DNA of 8,815 bases from Zoogloeaceae bacterium (GTDB taxonomy: Bacteria; Pseudomonadota; Gammaproteobacteria; Burkholderiales; Rhodocyclaceae): the NCBI GenBank assembly GCA_031290955.1, contig JAISLJ010000203.1:1-8815 (forward strand), given 5' to 3'. Shown piece by piece: positions 1 through 5,780 of this stretch. The notes under the pieces are model-generated. The model did no database searches. It was not told the origin of the DNA and saw only the letters and a list, made by a program, of their open reading frames with translations. Positions within the stretch are counted from its first letter, which is position 1. Each line of letters begins with the position of its first letter. The position numbers and the translations under genes were made by a program.

Positions 1-185
1 TCCGGCCTTCCAGGGCCAGTTTTCCAGCAAAAACCTCTCGGTTATGTTTTGTTCATACTCTTTGTCTCAATCTTTGTTTCTCTCGCCTCAATTTGACCGT
101 TTGTTCAGTGTTTCCTTAATTCCTCGGAGATTTTGGGGCAAAATGAATCGCTCATGTCCCGCTCCGGGCACGGGGGGGAGGGGAT
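1..185. other. Left-edge region without a convincing gene
   Basis: I see no supportable gene here. Positions about 40-140 are pyrimidine-rich and poorer in GC than the rest of the window, which suggests non-coding DNA. A weak sigma-70-like pair can be drawn on the plus strand (TTGACC at 93-98 and CTTAAT at 115-120, 16-nt spacing), and it would point towards the gene remnant that follows. The short GGCC-containing inverted repeat at 4-17, followed by TTTT, could be the end of a terminator for a gene left of the window, but the stem is only about 4 bp. None of these signals is strong. Confidence 0.3.
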
Positions 186-203
186 TTGCGGAGGGGGGAC
201 GCA

Positions 204-515
204 TTGGCGTTGATTTTTGCCTTGGCGAGTGCGCAGGAGGAGGAGCGCAAGGGCAAGCGGCGCAAAGGGGAATCTGCGGACGAAAGCGGGAAGGCGGAGA
301 GCGTACCCGCCGCCATGCCCGCCGTCGCTTCTCCATTCCGGCAAGCCAGACGCGGCGCGGCATGGGGTGCATTCCTCCTGCTGCCCTGCCTGTTCCTCCT
401 TTCCGGCTGGCGCGTCGACCCTTGGTCGGTGCTGCGCGAGGACGCGCTATCCGGCAAGGTCGGCCCCTGGGATTTCACCCTTGCCGAAGTGGAACCCGAC
501 GCGCCAAAACTGTGG
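204..515 (+). pseudogene. 5' remnant of a membrane-anchored protein gene, 3' end lost
   Basis: I do not recognise the family. The frame is open from 147 to 830, but only about 204-515 looks coding: third positions are mostly G/C and the translation is protein-like. A TTG at 204 has a GGAGG-type ribosome binding site at 190-194, and ATG 315 is an alternative. From TTG 204 the protein has a short hydrophobic start ending in ALASA, a highly charged stretch (EEERKGKRRKGE), then a second hydrophobic segment (AFLLLPCLFLLSG, about 378-416) and a soluble part beginning GWRVDPW and running to GPWDFTLAEVEPDAPKLW (about 468-515). After that the frame enters repeat-rich DNA and then runs antisense to the cyclase gene, so the natural 3' end appears to be missing. 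It could instead be a genuine short membrane protein ending in junk sequence; confidence is modest. Confidence 0.35.
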
Positions 516-577
516 ATGATGGAGAGGTTTTCCGCTGCATGTCCGGTACGCACACACAGAAAAAACATCTTCATCAT
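516..577. repeat. 16-bp imperfect inverted repeat (long stem-loop)
   Basis: The arms are ATGATGGAGAGGTTTT (516-531) and AAAACATCTTCATCAT (562-577). They pair over 16 positions with 14 Watson-Crick pairs, one G-U and one mismatch, around a 30-nt loop. There is no T-tract on either side, so it is not an ordinary rho-independent terminator. It begins exactly where the coding character of the upstream remnant stops. It could be the end of an inserted or decayed element or a structured RNA segment; function unknown. Confidence 0.5.
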
Positions 578-592
578 ACAATGCCGCTCCTG

Positions 593-670
593 GCGGACGG
601 CAGTGAAAAAACCTTTCTGCTCAGGGGGGTTTGTAAAGGCTCTTCCGCCCGCAGGGCAATTGCCGTCCGC
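593..670. repeat. 10-bp perfect inverted repeat enclosing the cyclase 3' flank
   Basis: GCGGACGGCA (593-602) is the exact reverse complement of TGCCGTCCGC (661-670), so a 78-bp segment is bounded by inverted copies of the core of the 13-nt repeat listed separately. The right arm overlaps the small palindrome GGCAATTGCC (655-664). The segment encloses the probable terminator of the cyclase gene. The arrangement resembles a small palindromic mobile repeat, but no coding capacity or target-site duplication was identified. Confidence 0.5.
606..641 (-). terminator. Probable rho-independent terminator of the cyclase gene
   Basis: Read on the minus strand, AGCCTTT and AAAGGTT can pair (seven pairs, one of them G-U) around an 18-nt loop, directly followed by a run of six T's that the 3' arm overlaps. 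It lies about 35 nt beyond the TAG stop of the diguanylate cyclase gene, in the correct orientation. The stem is short and only moderately GC-rich and the loop is long, so efficiency is uncertain. Confidence 0.4.
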
Positions 671-671
671 A
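659..671 (+). repeat. 13-nt dispersed repeat, copy 1
   Basis: ATTGCCGTCCGCA, identical to the copies at 5687-5699 and 5745-5757. The match to the third copy extends to 17 of 18 positions (659-676 versus 5745-5762, ending GGACC versus GAACC). This copy sits immediately beyond the stop codon of the diguanylate cyclase gene, pointing opposite to that gene's direction of transcription. A related CCGCCCGCAG lies just upstream at 645-654. Confidence 0.6.
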
Positions 672-675
672 GGAC

Positions 676-2355
676 CTACAGCGTGGGGGCTTCGAGGTGG
701 AGTTTTCTTCGGAGGTCCAGGTGGGGCACGATGCGGTTGCGGCCTTGGTGTTTGGCGGCGTAGAGGGCTTTGTCGGCAAGTTCCAGCGCCGCTTCGAGAC
801 CGCGCGCGCCGTCTTCTGGGCAGGAGGTGAGGCCGGCGCTGAAGGTCGCCGTGAATTTCTGGCCGTTCTCGCCAAAGAACGTGATGTGCGAGAAATCATC
901 ACGAATGCGGTTCAGGATTTCCTGGGCTGCTTCCGAATTTGTGCCGACAAGGCCGATCACAAACTCCTCGCCACCGTAACGCCCGACCAGATCATTGCGA
1001 CGCAGGCGCTGCTTTAGAAGCCATGCCAGGCTGCGGATCACCTGGTCGCCCACCGGGTGGCCGTAGGTATCGTTGACGCGCTTGAAATGATCGATATCGA
1101 GCATGGCAATGGCAATGCTCTTGCCGGGCGGCAGGGTGTTGAGCGCCGTTCCCAGCGCCTGCTTGATGCTGATATGGTTCAGGAGGTCGGTCAGGCTGTC
1201 GTTCTGCATGGAGTGGCGCAGCGCCCGGTAGCGGTCGATCTTGCTCTTCACCACGGCATTCATCAGCACCGGGTTTACGGGCTTTGTCAGGAACTGGTCG
1301 CCGCCCAGGCGCAGCGCCTCCACTTGCAGGGCAATGTTGGTCTCGCCCGAAAGGAAGACGATGGGAATCCCCAGGAATTCATCGTGCTGGCGAATGACGC
1401 GCGCGGCTTCCACGCCCGTGCAGTGGGGCATGTACATATCCATCAGGATCAAGTCGGGCTGGAATTCGCGGATATTCCGGAGCGATTGCAGGGGATTGTT
1501 GAGCACCAGGGAGGTGATGCCGTTTTCCTCCAGGCTCTTGCGGATGGCTTGCGCCGCCGTGCGGGAATCCTCCACCACCATGACCCGGTAGGAATCCTTC
1601 TTGTCGTCGTTGTGGCTCTTGTTCTCCAGAATGTGGCTCAAGACCTGCTGCAAGCCTGCCCGGCTGGTGATGCAGTGGTTGACGCCCACCAGAAGCAGGC
1701 AGTTCATGAACATGAAATCGTCCGGCATGTTCATGCAGAGGATGCGCGCCATGGGCCGCCGTTCGCGCAGGACCTTCAAGGTATCGCACCAGGCATCGTC
1801 CCGCATGCCGCCCATGTCGATGAGATAAACGCTGAAATCGTCACTGTTCGTCGTTTCTGCCGCCTTGTAGCAGGATTCGCCGCACTTCTGGTCGCAGCGA
1901 TGCACGGTGATGCCGAAATAGCCCAGTTGCGCGATCATCTCGTCCCAGTGTTTGCCCTCTTTCCCCATGAGGCAAAGGCGGGTACTGGTGGCGGCGCTGG
2001 TGTAGACCGGCGGATTGCTGGATGCGCCCGCCCGCCGTTCCTGAATGGCGGTGCCGCGTTCCGCATAGTAGCGAAACAGTTCCTCCAGCCGGGAGACGCG
2101 CATGGAAAGATCAAGGATGTCTGCCTGGGGAATGGGGTGGCTTTTTTCGTCCCCCAGACGGGAAAGCACTCGCTCCTCAAGCTGGCGGGAAACGTGGCGC
2201 AACCCGCTTTGTGACTTGTCCGCGAAGGCGTTTGTGAGGCTATTCAGGAGTGTGGCGAAATCCACGAAATAGGCAAAATCCGGCTTTGCGAGATAGGCAC
2301 TCCAGAAAAACCGGAGATCCCGCATTTTTTGCCGCAAAAATTCGTCGTCGAGCAT
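676..2355 (-). CDS. Response regulator diguanylate cyclase (pseudo-REC, REC, GGDEF)
   Basis: Makes cyclic di-GMP from two GTP in the cytoplasm; 559 residues, no membrane segment. An N-terminal helical region (about 1-105) precedes a receiver-like domain (about 125-245) that lacks the usual phosphorylation residues and is rich in cysteine, including C154, C158 and C162. A canonical receiver follows (about 256-375) with E262/D263, phosphoacceptor D306 in LILMDMYMP, S336 and K358. The GGDEF domain (about 386-545) has the active GGEEF motif at 461-465 and an RxxD inhibitory site (R452 to D455), so the enzyme should be active and product-inhibited. Activation by a partner histidine kinase is inferred from the receiver; no kinase is in the window. 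The ATG at 2355 is the only ATG start before an upstream in-frame stop, but it lacks a good ribosome binding site. It diverges from the binding-protein operon, and no clear promoter was found on its own side. Confidence 0.93.
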   Translation of the reverse strand: MLDDEFLRQKMRDLRFFWSAYLAKPDFAYFVDFATLLNSLTNAFADKSQSGLRHVSRQLEERVLSRLGDEKSHPIPQADILDLSMRVSRLEELFRYYAERGTAIQERRAGASSNPPVYTSAATSTRLCLMGKEGKHWDEMIAQLGYFGITVHRCDQKCGESCYKAAETTNSDDFSVYLIDMGGMRDDAWCDTLKVLRERRPMARILCMNMPDDFMFMNCLLLVGVNHCITSRAGLQQVLSHILENKSHNDDKKDSYRVMVVEDSRTAAQAIRKSLEENGITSLVLNNPLQSLRNIREFQPDLILMDMYMPHCTGVEAARVIRQHDEFLGIPIVFLSGETNIALQVEALRLGGDQFLTKPVNPVLMNAVVKSKIDRYRALRHSMQNDSLTDLLNHISIKQALGTALNTLPPGKSIAIAMLDIDHFKRVNDTYGHPVGDQVIRSLAWLLKQRLRRNDLVGRYGGEEFVIGLVGTNSEAAQEILNRIRDDFSHITFFGENGQKFTATFSAGLTSCPEDGARGLEAALELADKALYAAKHQGRNRIVPHLDLRRKLHLEAPTL

Positions 2356-2360
2356 GAGCG

Positions 2361-2388
2361 TTGGCTGAAAGGGCAGACTTGCTATAAT
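2361..2388 (+). promoter_or_regulatory. Sigma-70 promoter for the binding-protein/GGDEF-EAL/trpDC run
   Basis: A consensus -10 box TATAAT (2383-2388) lies 16 nt downstream of TTGGCT (2361-2366), a fair -35 match. Transcription would start near 2394-2396, about 60 nt before the first ATG. It is the only near-consensus promoter seen ahead of the plus-strand gene run. No operator was recognised, although GTTTTGCA is repeated directly at 2408-2415 and 2443-2450. Confidence 0.55.
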
Positions 2389-2454
2389 TTCACAAAAATA
2401 GTTTGGAGTTTTGCATAACCCCCGATAAAGTCAAGGGCGTTCGTTTTGCAAAGC

Positions 2455-3336
2455 ATGAAGATCGGCATGGATCGACGTTCCTTCCTCACCTGCCTTCCGG
2501 GCATGTTCTTCCTCTCCCTCCCCATCCGGGGCGGGGCGGCGCGGCAGATCACCGGGCAGGCCGCGTCAGGATTGCGCTTGGGCATTGTGCCGTTCAACTC
2601 CGCCCTGGCGCTTTTTCGCATCCACCAGCCCCTGCGCCAGCACCTAGAAGCAACATTGCGTGTGCCGGTCACGCTGCATTCCTCGGTGGATCACGCGCGC
2701 TTCCTCCACGATACCCTGGCCTTCGCCTTTGATCTCGTCGTAATCAGTCCGCATCTTGCCGTCCTGGCGCTGGAAGCCGGATTCGTGCCGCTCTGCCGCT
2801 ATCAGAAGGAGATGCGCATTGGTCTGATCGTCCGCCGGGAAAACCAGTCTTCTGGAATCGCCGGGTTGCGGGGCAGGCGCATTGGCGTTCCGGATCGCCT
2901 GTCGATCTTCGCGGTTGGGGGCGGCAGATGGCTTGATGAATCCGGGCTGGCGCCCTATGTTCTTTCCCTCTGGCCCTCGCATGGCGCGGCGCTGGCGGCG
3001 GTGGCGACCGGCAATCTGGACGCGGCGCTTTCCGGGGAAGAAATCCTGCGCCAGATTCCTGCGGACTTGCGCAATACGCTCACCTTCCTGCCGTTCGCGG
3101 AGCGCATCCCGCATCTCATGACCTTGTGTCGCGTGGCGCTGGGGGAAGCGCAGCTTGCGCGCATTCGCGCCGCCTTGTTGGCGTTTCCCGCCACACCTGC
3201 GGGCGCGAAGTTTTTCCGTGATACTGGCTATCAGGGCTATCTGCCCGTCTCCGAACGAGATCTCCGGATCATGCGACCGCATGTCGAGCGTACCCGGAAA
3301 TTGCTCGCGTCTCCTGAATCCGAATCTCCCGAATGA
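2455..3336 (+). CDS. Tat-exported PhnD-like periplasmic binding protein
   Basis: A 293-residue member of the PhnD/phosphate-phosphonate-type substrate-binding family, expected to be free in the periplasm. The N-terminus has a twin-arginine signal (DRRSFL, residues 6-11) followed by a hydrophobic stretch; no lipoprotein cysteine motif is evident. Mature-domain landmarks are LRLGIVPFN (first strand), FDLVVISPHLAVLAL, the hinge-side LRGRRIGVPD and SHGAALAAVATGNLDAAL, all in the family order. The serine/threonine-SG phosphonate-binding loop usual after the VPD-like strand is replaced by RLSIFAVGGG, so the ligand is probably not a phosphonate (inference). No ABC permease or ATPase is nearby; the gene overlaps the next one by ATGA, which suggests a sensory rather than transport role. 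Start: ATG 2455 was chosen. TTG 2446 has AAGGG 8 nt upstream, and ATG 2467 also keeps the Tat motif, so the start is uncertain. Confidence 0.85.
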   Translation: MKIGMDRRSFLTCLPGMFFLSLPIRGGAARQITGQAASGLRLGIVPFNSALALFRIHQPLRQHLEATLRVPVTLHSSVDHARFLHDTLAFAFDLVVISPHLAVLALEAGFVPLCRYQKEMRIGLIVRRENQSSGIAGLRGRRIGVPDRLSIFAVGGGRWLDESGLAPYVLSLWPSHGAALAAVATGNLDAALSGEEILRQIPADLRNTLTFLPFAERIPHLMTLCRVALGEAQLARIRAALLAFPATPAGAKFFRDTGYQGYLPVSERDLRIMRPHVERTRKLLASPESESPE

Positions 3337-5780
3337 AACTGCGCTCCTCCCTGCGTCTTCGCCTCTTCCTGGTCCTGCTCCTCGCGTTTTTTCTCGCCAT
3401 GAGCTTCCAGGTCACCAACAATGTGCGGCTTGTGAAGGCAGAGCTTTCCGCGCAGCTTGAAACCCGCATCCTCTCGCTGGAACATGCCTACCACACCACG
3501 CTGGCGGGCATGCTTTTTTCCCGCGATTACGCGACCTTGCGCGATACGCTGGAGGGCTGGCACGCCACGGGAGACATCGTGTTCATGCAGGTGCTGGACC
3601 CGGCAGGCAAGGAACTGGCCGCAGCGGGCAAGAGCGAATTCTCCGTTGGCCCCGGCATCCGGGAAGCAGTCTTTCCCATTGTGCTGGAGGGCCAGGCATA
3701 CGGCACGGTGCGCTTCGGCGTCTCCACCGCCTTCATCGACCAAGCGCAGAACGAGTTGATCGTCCAGCATGTGCTCATCACCCTTGTCAGCTTTTTCCTG
3801 CTCACGCTGGCGCTTTTTGCCATCGGCTACTATTTCACACGCGGGCTGGCGCGGCTGGAAGAAGCGGCGGCGCAGATTGGCAAAGGCAATTTTTCCTATC
3901 GCGTGCCGATTTCCGGAGCGGATGAACTCGCCCGCCTGGGGGAAGCCTTCAACACCATGTTCGGCGCGGTGGAACATCAGGTGGAAGCATTGAAGGCAAG
4001 CGAACAACGCTTTCGCGCCATTGCCGACTACACCTACGCCTGGGAAAACTGGTTTGCCCCGGATGGCCGGCTTCTGTGGGTGAATCCCGCCGTCCAGCGC
4101 ATGGTGGGCTTCACGCCGGAAGAATGCCTCGCCATGCCCGAATTCCCGCTGCCGCTTGTGCATGAGGACGACAAGGACATCGTGCGCTATCAGGGCCGCA
4201 TCGCGCGCGATGGCCTGAGCGGGCAGGATCTGGAGATTCGTTTCCTCCGCCGGGATGGGCACGTTGTGTGGACGGCCATGTCCTGGCAGCCGATCCACGA
4301 TGACGAGGGGAAATCGCTGGGCTATCGTTCCAGCATCCGCGATACCACGCAACAGCACTATGCCACCGAGGAGCTTGCCTATCAGGCGATCCATGACGCG
4401 CTGACCGGCCTTTTCAATCGCCGCGCCTTCGAGCGGCGGCTCCAGCAAATCTTCGGGCACTCCGAGGGAAGCCACGAGGAAAACCTGCCCCTGAGTGTGC
4501 TCTATGTTGATCTCGACCAATTCAAGGTGGTCAACGATACCTGCGGTCACGAGGCGGGCGACCAGCTTCTCATCGATATCGTCAAGGTACTGAAGGCGCA
4601 GGTGGGGCCGGGCTTTCTCGCGCGGCTGGGCGGTGACGAGTTCGGCATCATCCTGCGTTGCGCCGAGGCAGAGGCGCTCGCGCTGGCCCGCAAGCTCGTG
4701 CATGAAATTCATGCCAGCGATTTCAACTATCAGGGCAGAAGCTTCCGGCCCGGTGTTTCCATCGGTATCGCGCAGGCCGCAGGCGGGATCGGCAGTGTCT
4801 CCGAACTCATGATGGCGGCGGATACTGCCTGCTATGCGGCCAAGGAGCGGGGACGCAATCGTGTGGAGGTCTACAGCCGCGCGGACGAATATTTCCGCCT
4901 GCGGCACGAGGATTTCCGCTCTGTTGAGCGCGTGACGGAGGCGCTCTCCCAGGGACGCTTCCTGCTCTACCACCAGCGGATCGAAGCCCTGCGGCGCGGC
5001 GGGGCGCGGCATACGGAGATCCTCATTCGCCTGCGCGACGACCACGGCAATATCCTGGCGCCGCAGCATTTCATCACGGCTGCCGAACGCTTCAACCTGA
5101 TGGCCTACATTGACGCCTGGGTGGTGGAAAACGTCTGCCGCCAGCTTGCGGAGTGGGATACCCGCGAGTTCCAGCCCGACCTGCACTATTTTTGTGTGAA
5201 CCTCTCCGAGGCAAGCCTTTCCGACCCGGATTTTCCGGAATTCATCCTGGCCCAGATCAACCAGTACGATATTGATCCGGGGCGCCTGTGTTTCGAGATT
5301 GCCGAGGGCTGCGCCGTGAAATTCATGCAGGAGACCCGGCGCTTCATCCGGAAGATGCACGAAATCGGCGTTGCGCTGGCGCTGGACGATTTCGGCACCG
5401 GGCCTTCTTCCTTCCTGCATCTCAAGGAGTTCCACGTGGATTTCCTGAAAATCGACGAGACCTTCGTGAAATCCCTGACGCAGGAACCTCGCAACAAGGC
5501 CATTATCGCCGCCATGTTGCAGTTGGCGCGGGCCTATGATCTTGTCTCCGTAGCGGAATTCGTCTGCGACGCGGCCACTTTGGAGACCGTGCGCAAAATG
5601 GGCGTGGAATACGCGCAAGGGTACGCGCTGCACCAGCCGGAACCACTTCTCGCCCTCGAAGTCCCGCAGACAGCATCCGCAGAACCATTGCCGTCCGCAA
5701 AAGCGGACAAATTCCAACAACCCCACAAGGACGAGGCAGGAGAAATTGCCGTCCGCAGAACCCAGGACTCAGGAAGATGA
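3333..5780 (+). CDS. Membrane sensor with HAMP, PAS, GGDEF and EAL domains
   Basis: An 815-residue inner-membrane protein that should make and/or degrade cyclic di-GMP. Order: TM1 (about 9-27), periplasmic domain (28-142), TM2 (about 145-167), HAMP (168-220), PAS (about 222-340), GGDEF (about 350-515) and EAL (about 525-775). GGDEF at 433-437 is intact, with LYVDLDQFK and NDTCGHEAGD; there is no RxxD inhibitory site. In the EAL domain the motif reads EIL (562-564). N623, E655, E658, D685/D686, K706, E742 and Q762 are kept, but DDFGTGPSS has proline for the usual aromatic residue and AEGVE is altered to AEFVC. Cyclase activity is therefore likely and phosphodiesterase activity plausible but unproven. 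It starts by ATGA overlap with the binding protein, which probably docks on the periplasmic domain. Residues beyond about 775 are a low-complexity tail encoded by short DNA repeats. Its stop overlaps the trpD start. Confidence 0.94.
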   Translation: MKLRSSLRLRLFLVLLLAFFLAMSFQVTNNVRLVKAELSAQLETRILSLEHAYHTTLAGMLFSRDYATLRDTLEGWHATGDIVFMQVLDPAGKELAAAGKSEFSVGPGIREAVFPIVLEGQAYGTVRFGVSTAFIDQAQNELIVQHVLITLVSFFLLTLALFAIGYYFTRGLARLEEAAAQIGKGNFSYRVPISGADELARLGEAFNTMFGAVEHQVEALKASEQRFRAIADYTYAWENWFAPDGRLLWVNPAVQRMVGFTPEECLAMPEFPLPLVHEDDKDIVRYQGRIARDGLSGQDLEIRFLRRDGHVVWTAMSWQPIHDDEGKSLGYRSSIRDTTQQHYATEELAYQAIHDALTGLFNRRAFERRLQQIFGHSEGSHEENLPLSVLYVDLDQFKVVNDTCGHEAGDQLLIDIVKVLKAQVGPGFLARLGGDEFGIILRCAEAEALALARKLVHEIHASDFNYQGRSFRPGVSIGIAQAAGGIGSVSELMMAADTACYAAKERGRNRVEVYSRADEYFRLRHEDFRSVERVTEALSQGRFLLYHQRIEALRRGGARHTEILIRLRDDHGNILAPQHFITAAERFNLMAYIDAWVVENVCRQLAEWDTREFQPDLHYFCVNLSEASLSDPDFPEFILAQINQYDIDPGRLCFEIAEGCAVKFMQETRRFIRKMHEIGVALALDDFGTGPSSFLHLKEFHVDFLKIDETFVKSLTQEPRNKAIIAAMLQLARAYDLVSVAEFVCDAATLETVRKMGVEYAQGYALHQPEPLLALEVPQTASAEPLPSAKADKFQQPHKDEAGEIAVRRTQDSGR
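5687..5699 (+). repeat. 13-nt dispersed repeat, copy 2
   Basis: ATTGCCGTCCGCA inside the tail-coding part of the GGDEF-EAL gene. It runs into a perfect small hairpin, GTCCGC-AAAA-GCGGAC (5693-5708). The preceding TCCGCAGAACC (5676-5686) is also repeated, at 5752-5762, as part of copy 3. Confidence 0.6.
5745..5757 (+). repeat. 13-nt dispersed repeat, copy 3
   Basis: ATTGCCGTCCGCA again, 58 nt downstream of copy 2 and 20 nt before the trpD start codon. The flanking GAACC extends the match to the copy at 659. A good ribosome-binding-like AGGAG (5738-5742) lies just upstream but is 34 nt from the trpD ATG, possibly because this repeat was inserted between them (inference). Confidence 0.6.

Noticed and set aside
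1057..2214. 385-codon plus-strand open frame opposite the cyclase gene
   Set aside because: It is histidine- and glutamine-rich low-quality translation, antisense to a well-supported REC-GGDEF protein.
2362..2383. Possible sigma-54 promoter (TGGC ... TTGCT)
   Set aside because: The distance between the GG and GC elements is wrong for sigma-54 (about 18 nt, or 9 nt with the alternative GG, instead of 12).
2406..2434. TTGACT on the minus strand as -35 box of the cyclase gene
   Set aside because: No acceptable -10 hexamer lies 16-19 nt downstream.
5693..5708. Hairpin GTCCGC-AAAA-GCGGAC as a terminator or attenuator ahead of trpD
   Set aside because: No T-tract follows, it lies inside a translated frame, and no tryptophan-rich leader peptide is present.
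3237..5726. 829-codon open frame on the minus strand, opposite the GGDEF-EAL gene
   Set aside because: It is antisense to a gene with clear HAMP, PAS, GGDEF and EAL motifs. Its translation has no recognisable domain and reflects high GC with few stops.
5687..5757. CRISPR-like array from the two close repeat copies
   Set aside because: Only two copies of a 13-nt repeat lie inside a coding frame, with no cas genes nearby.
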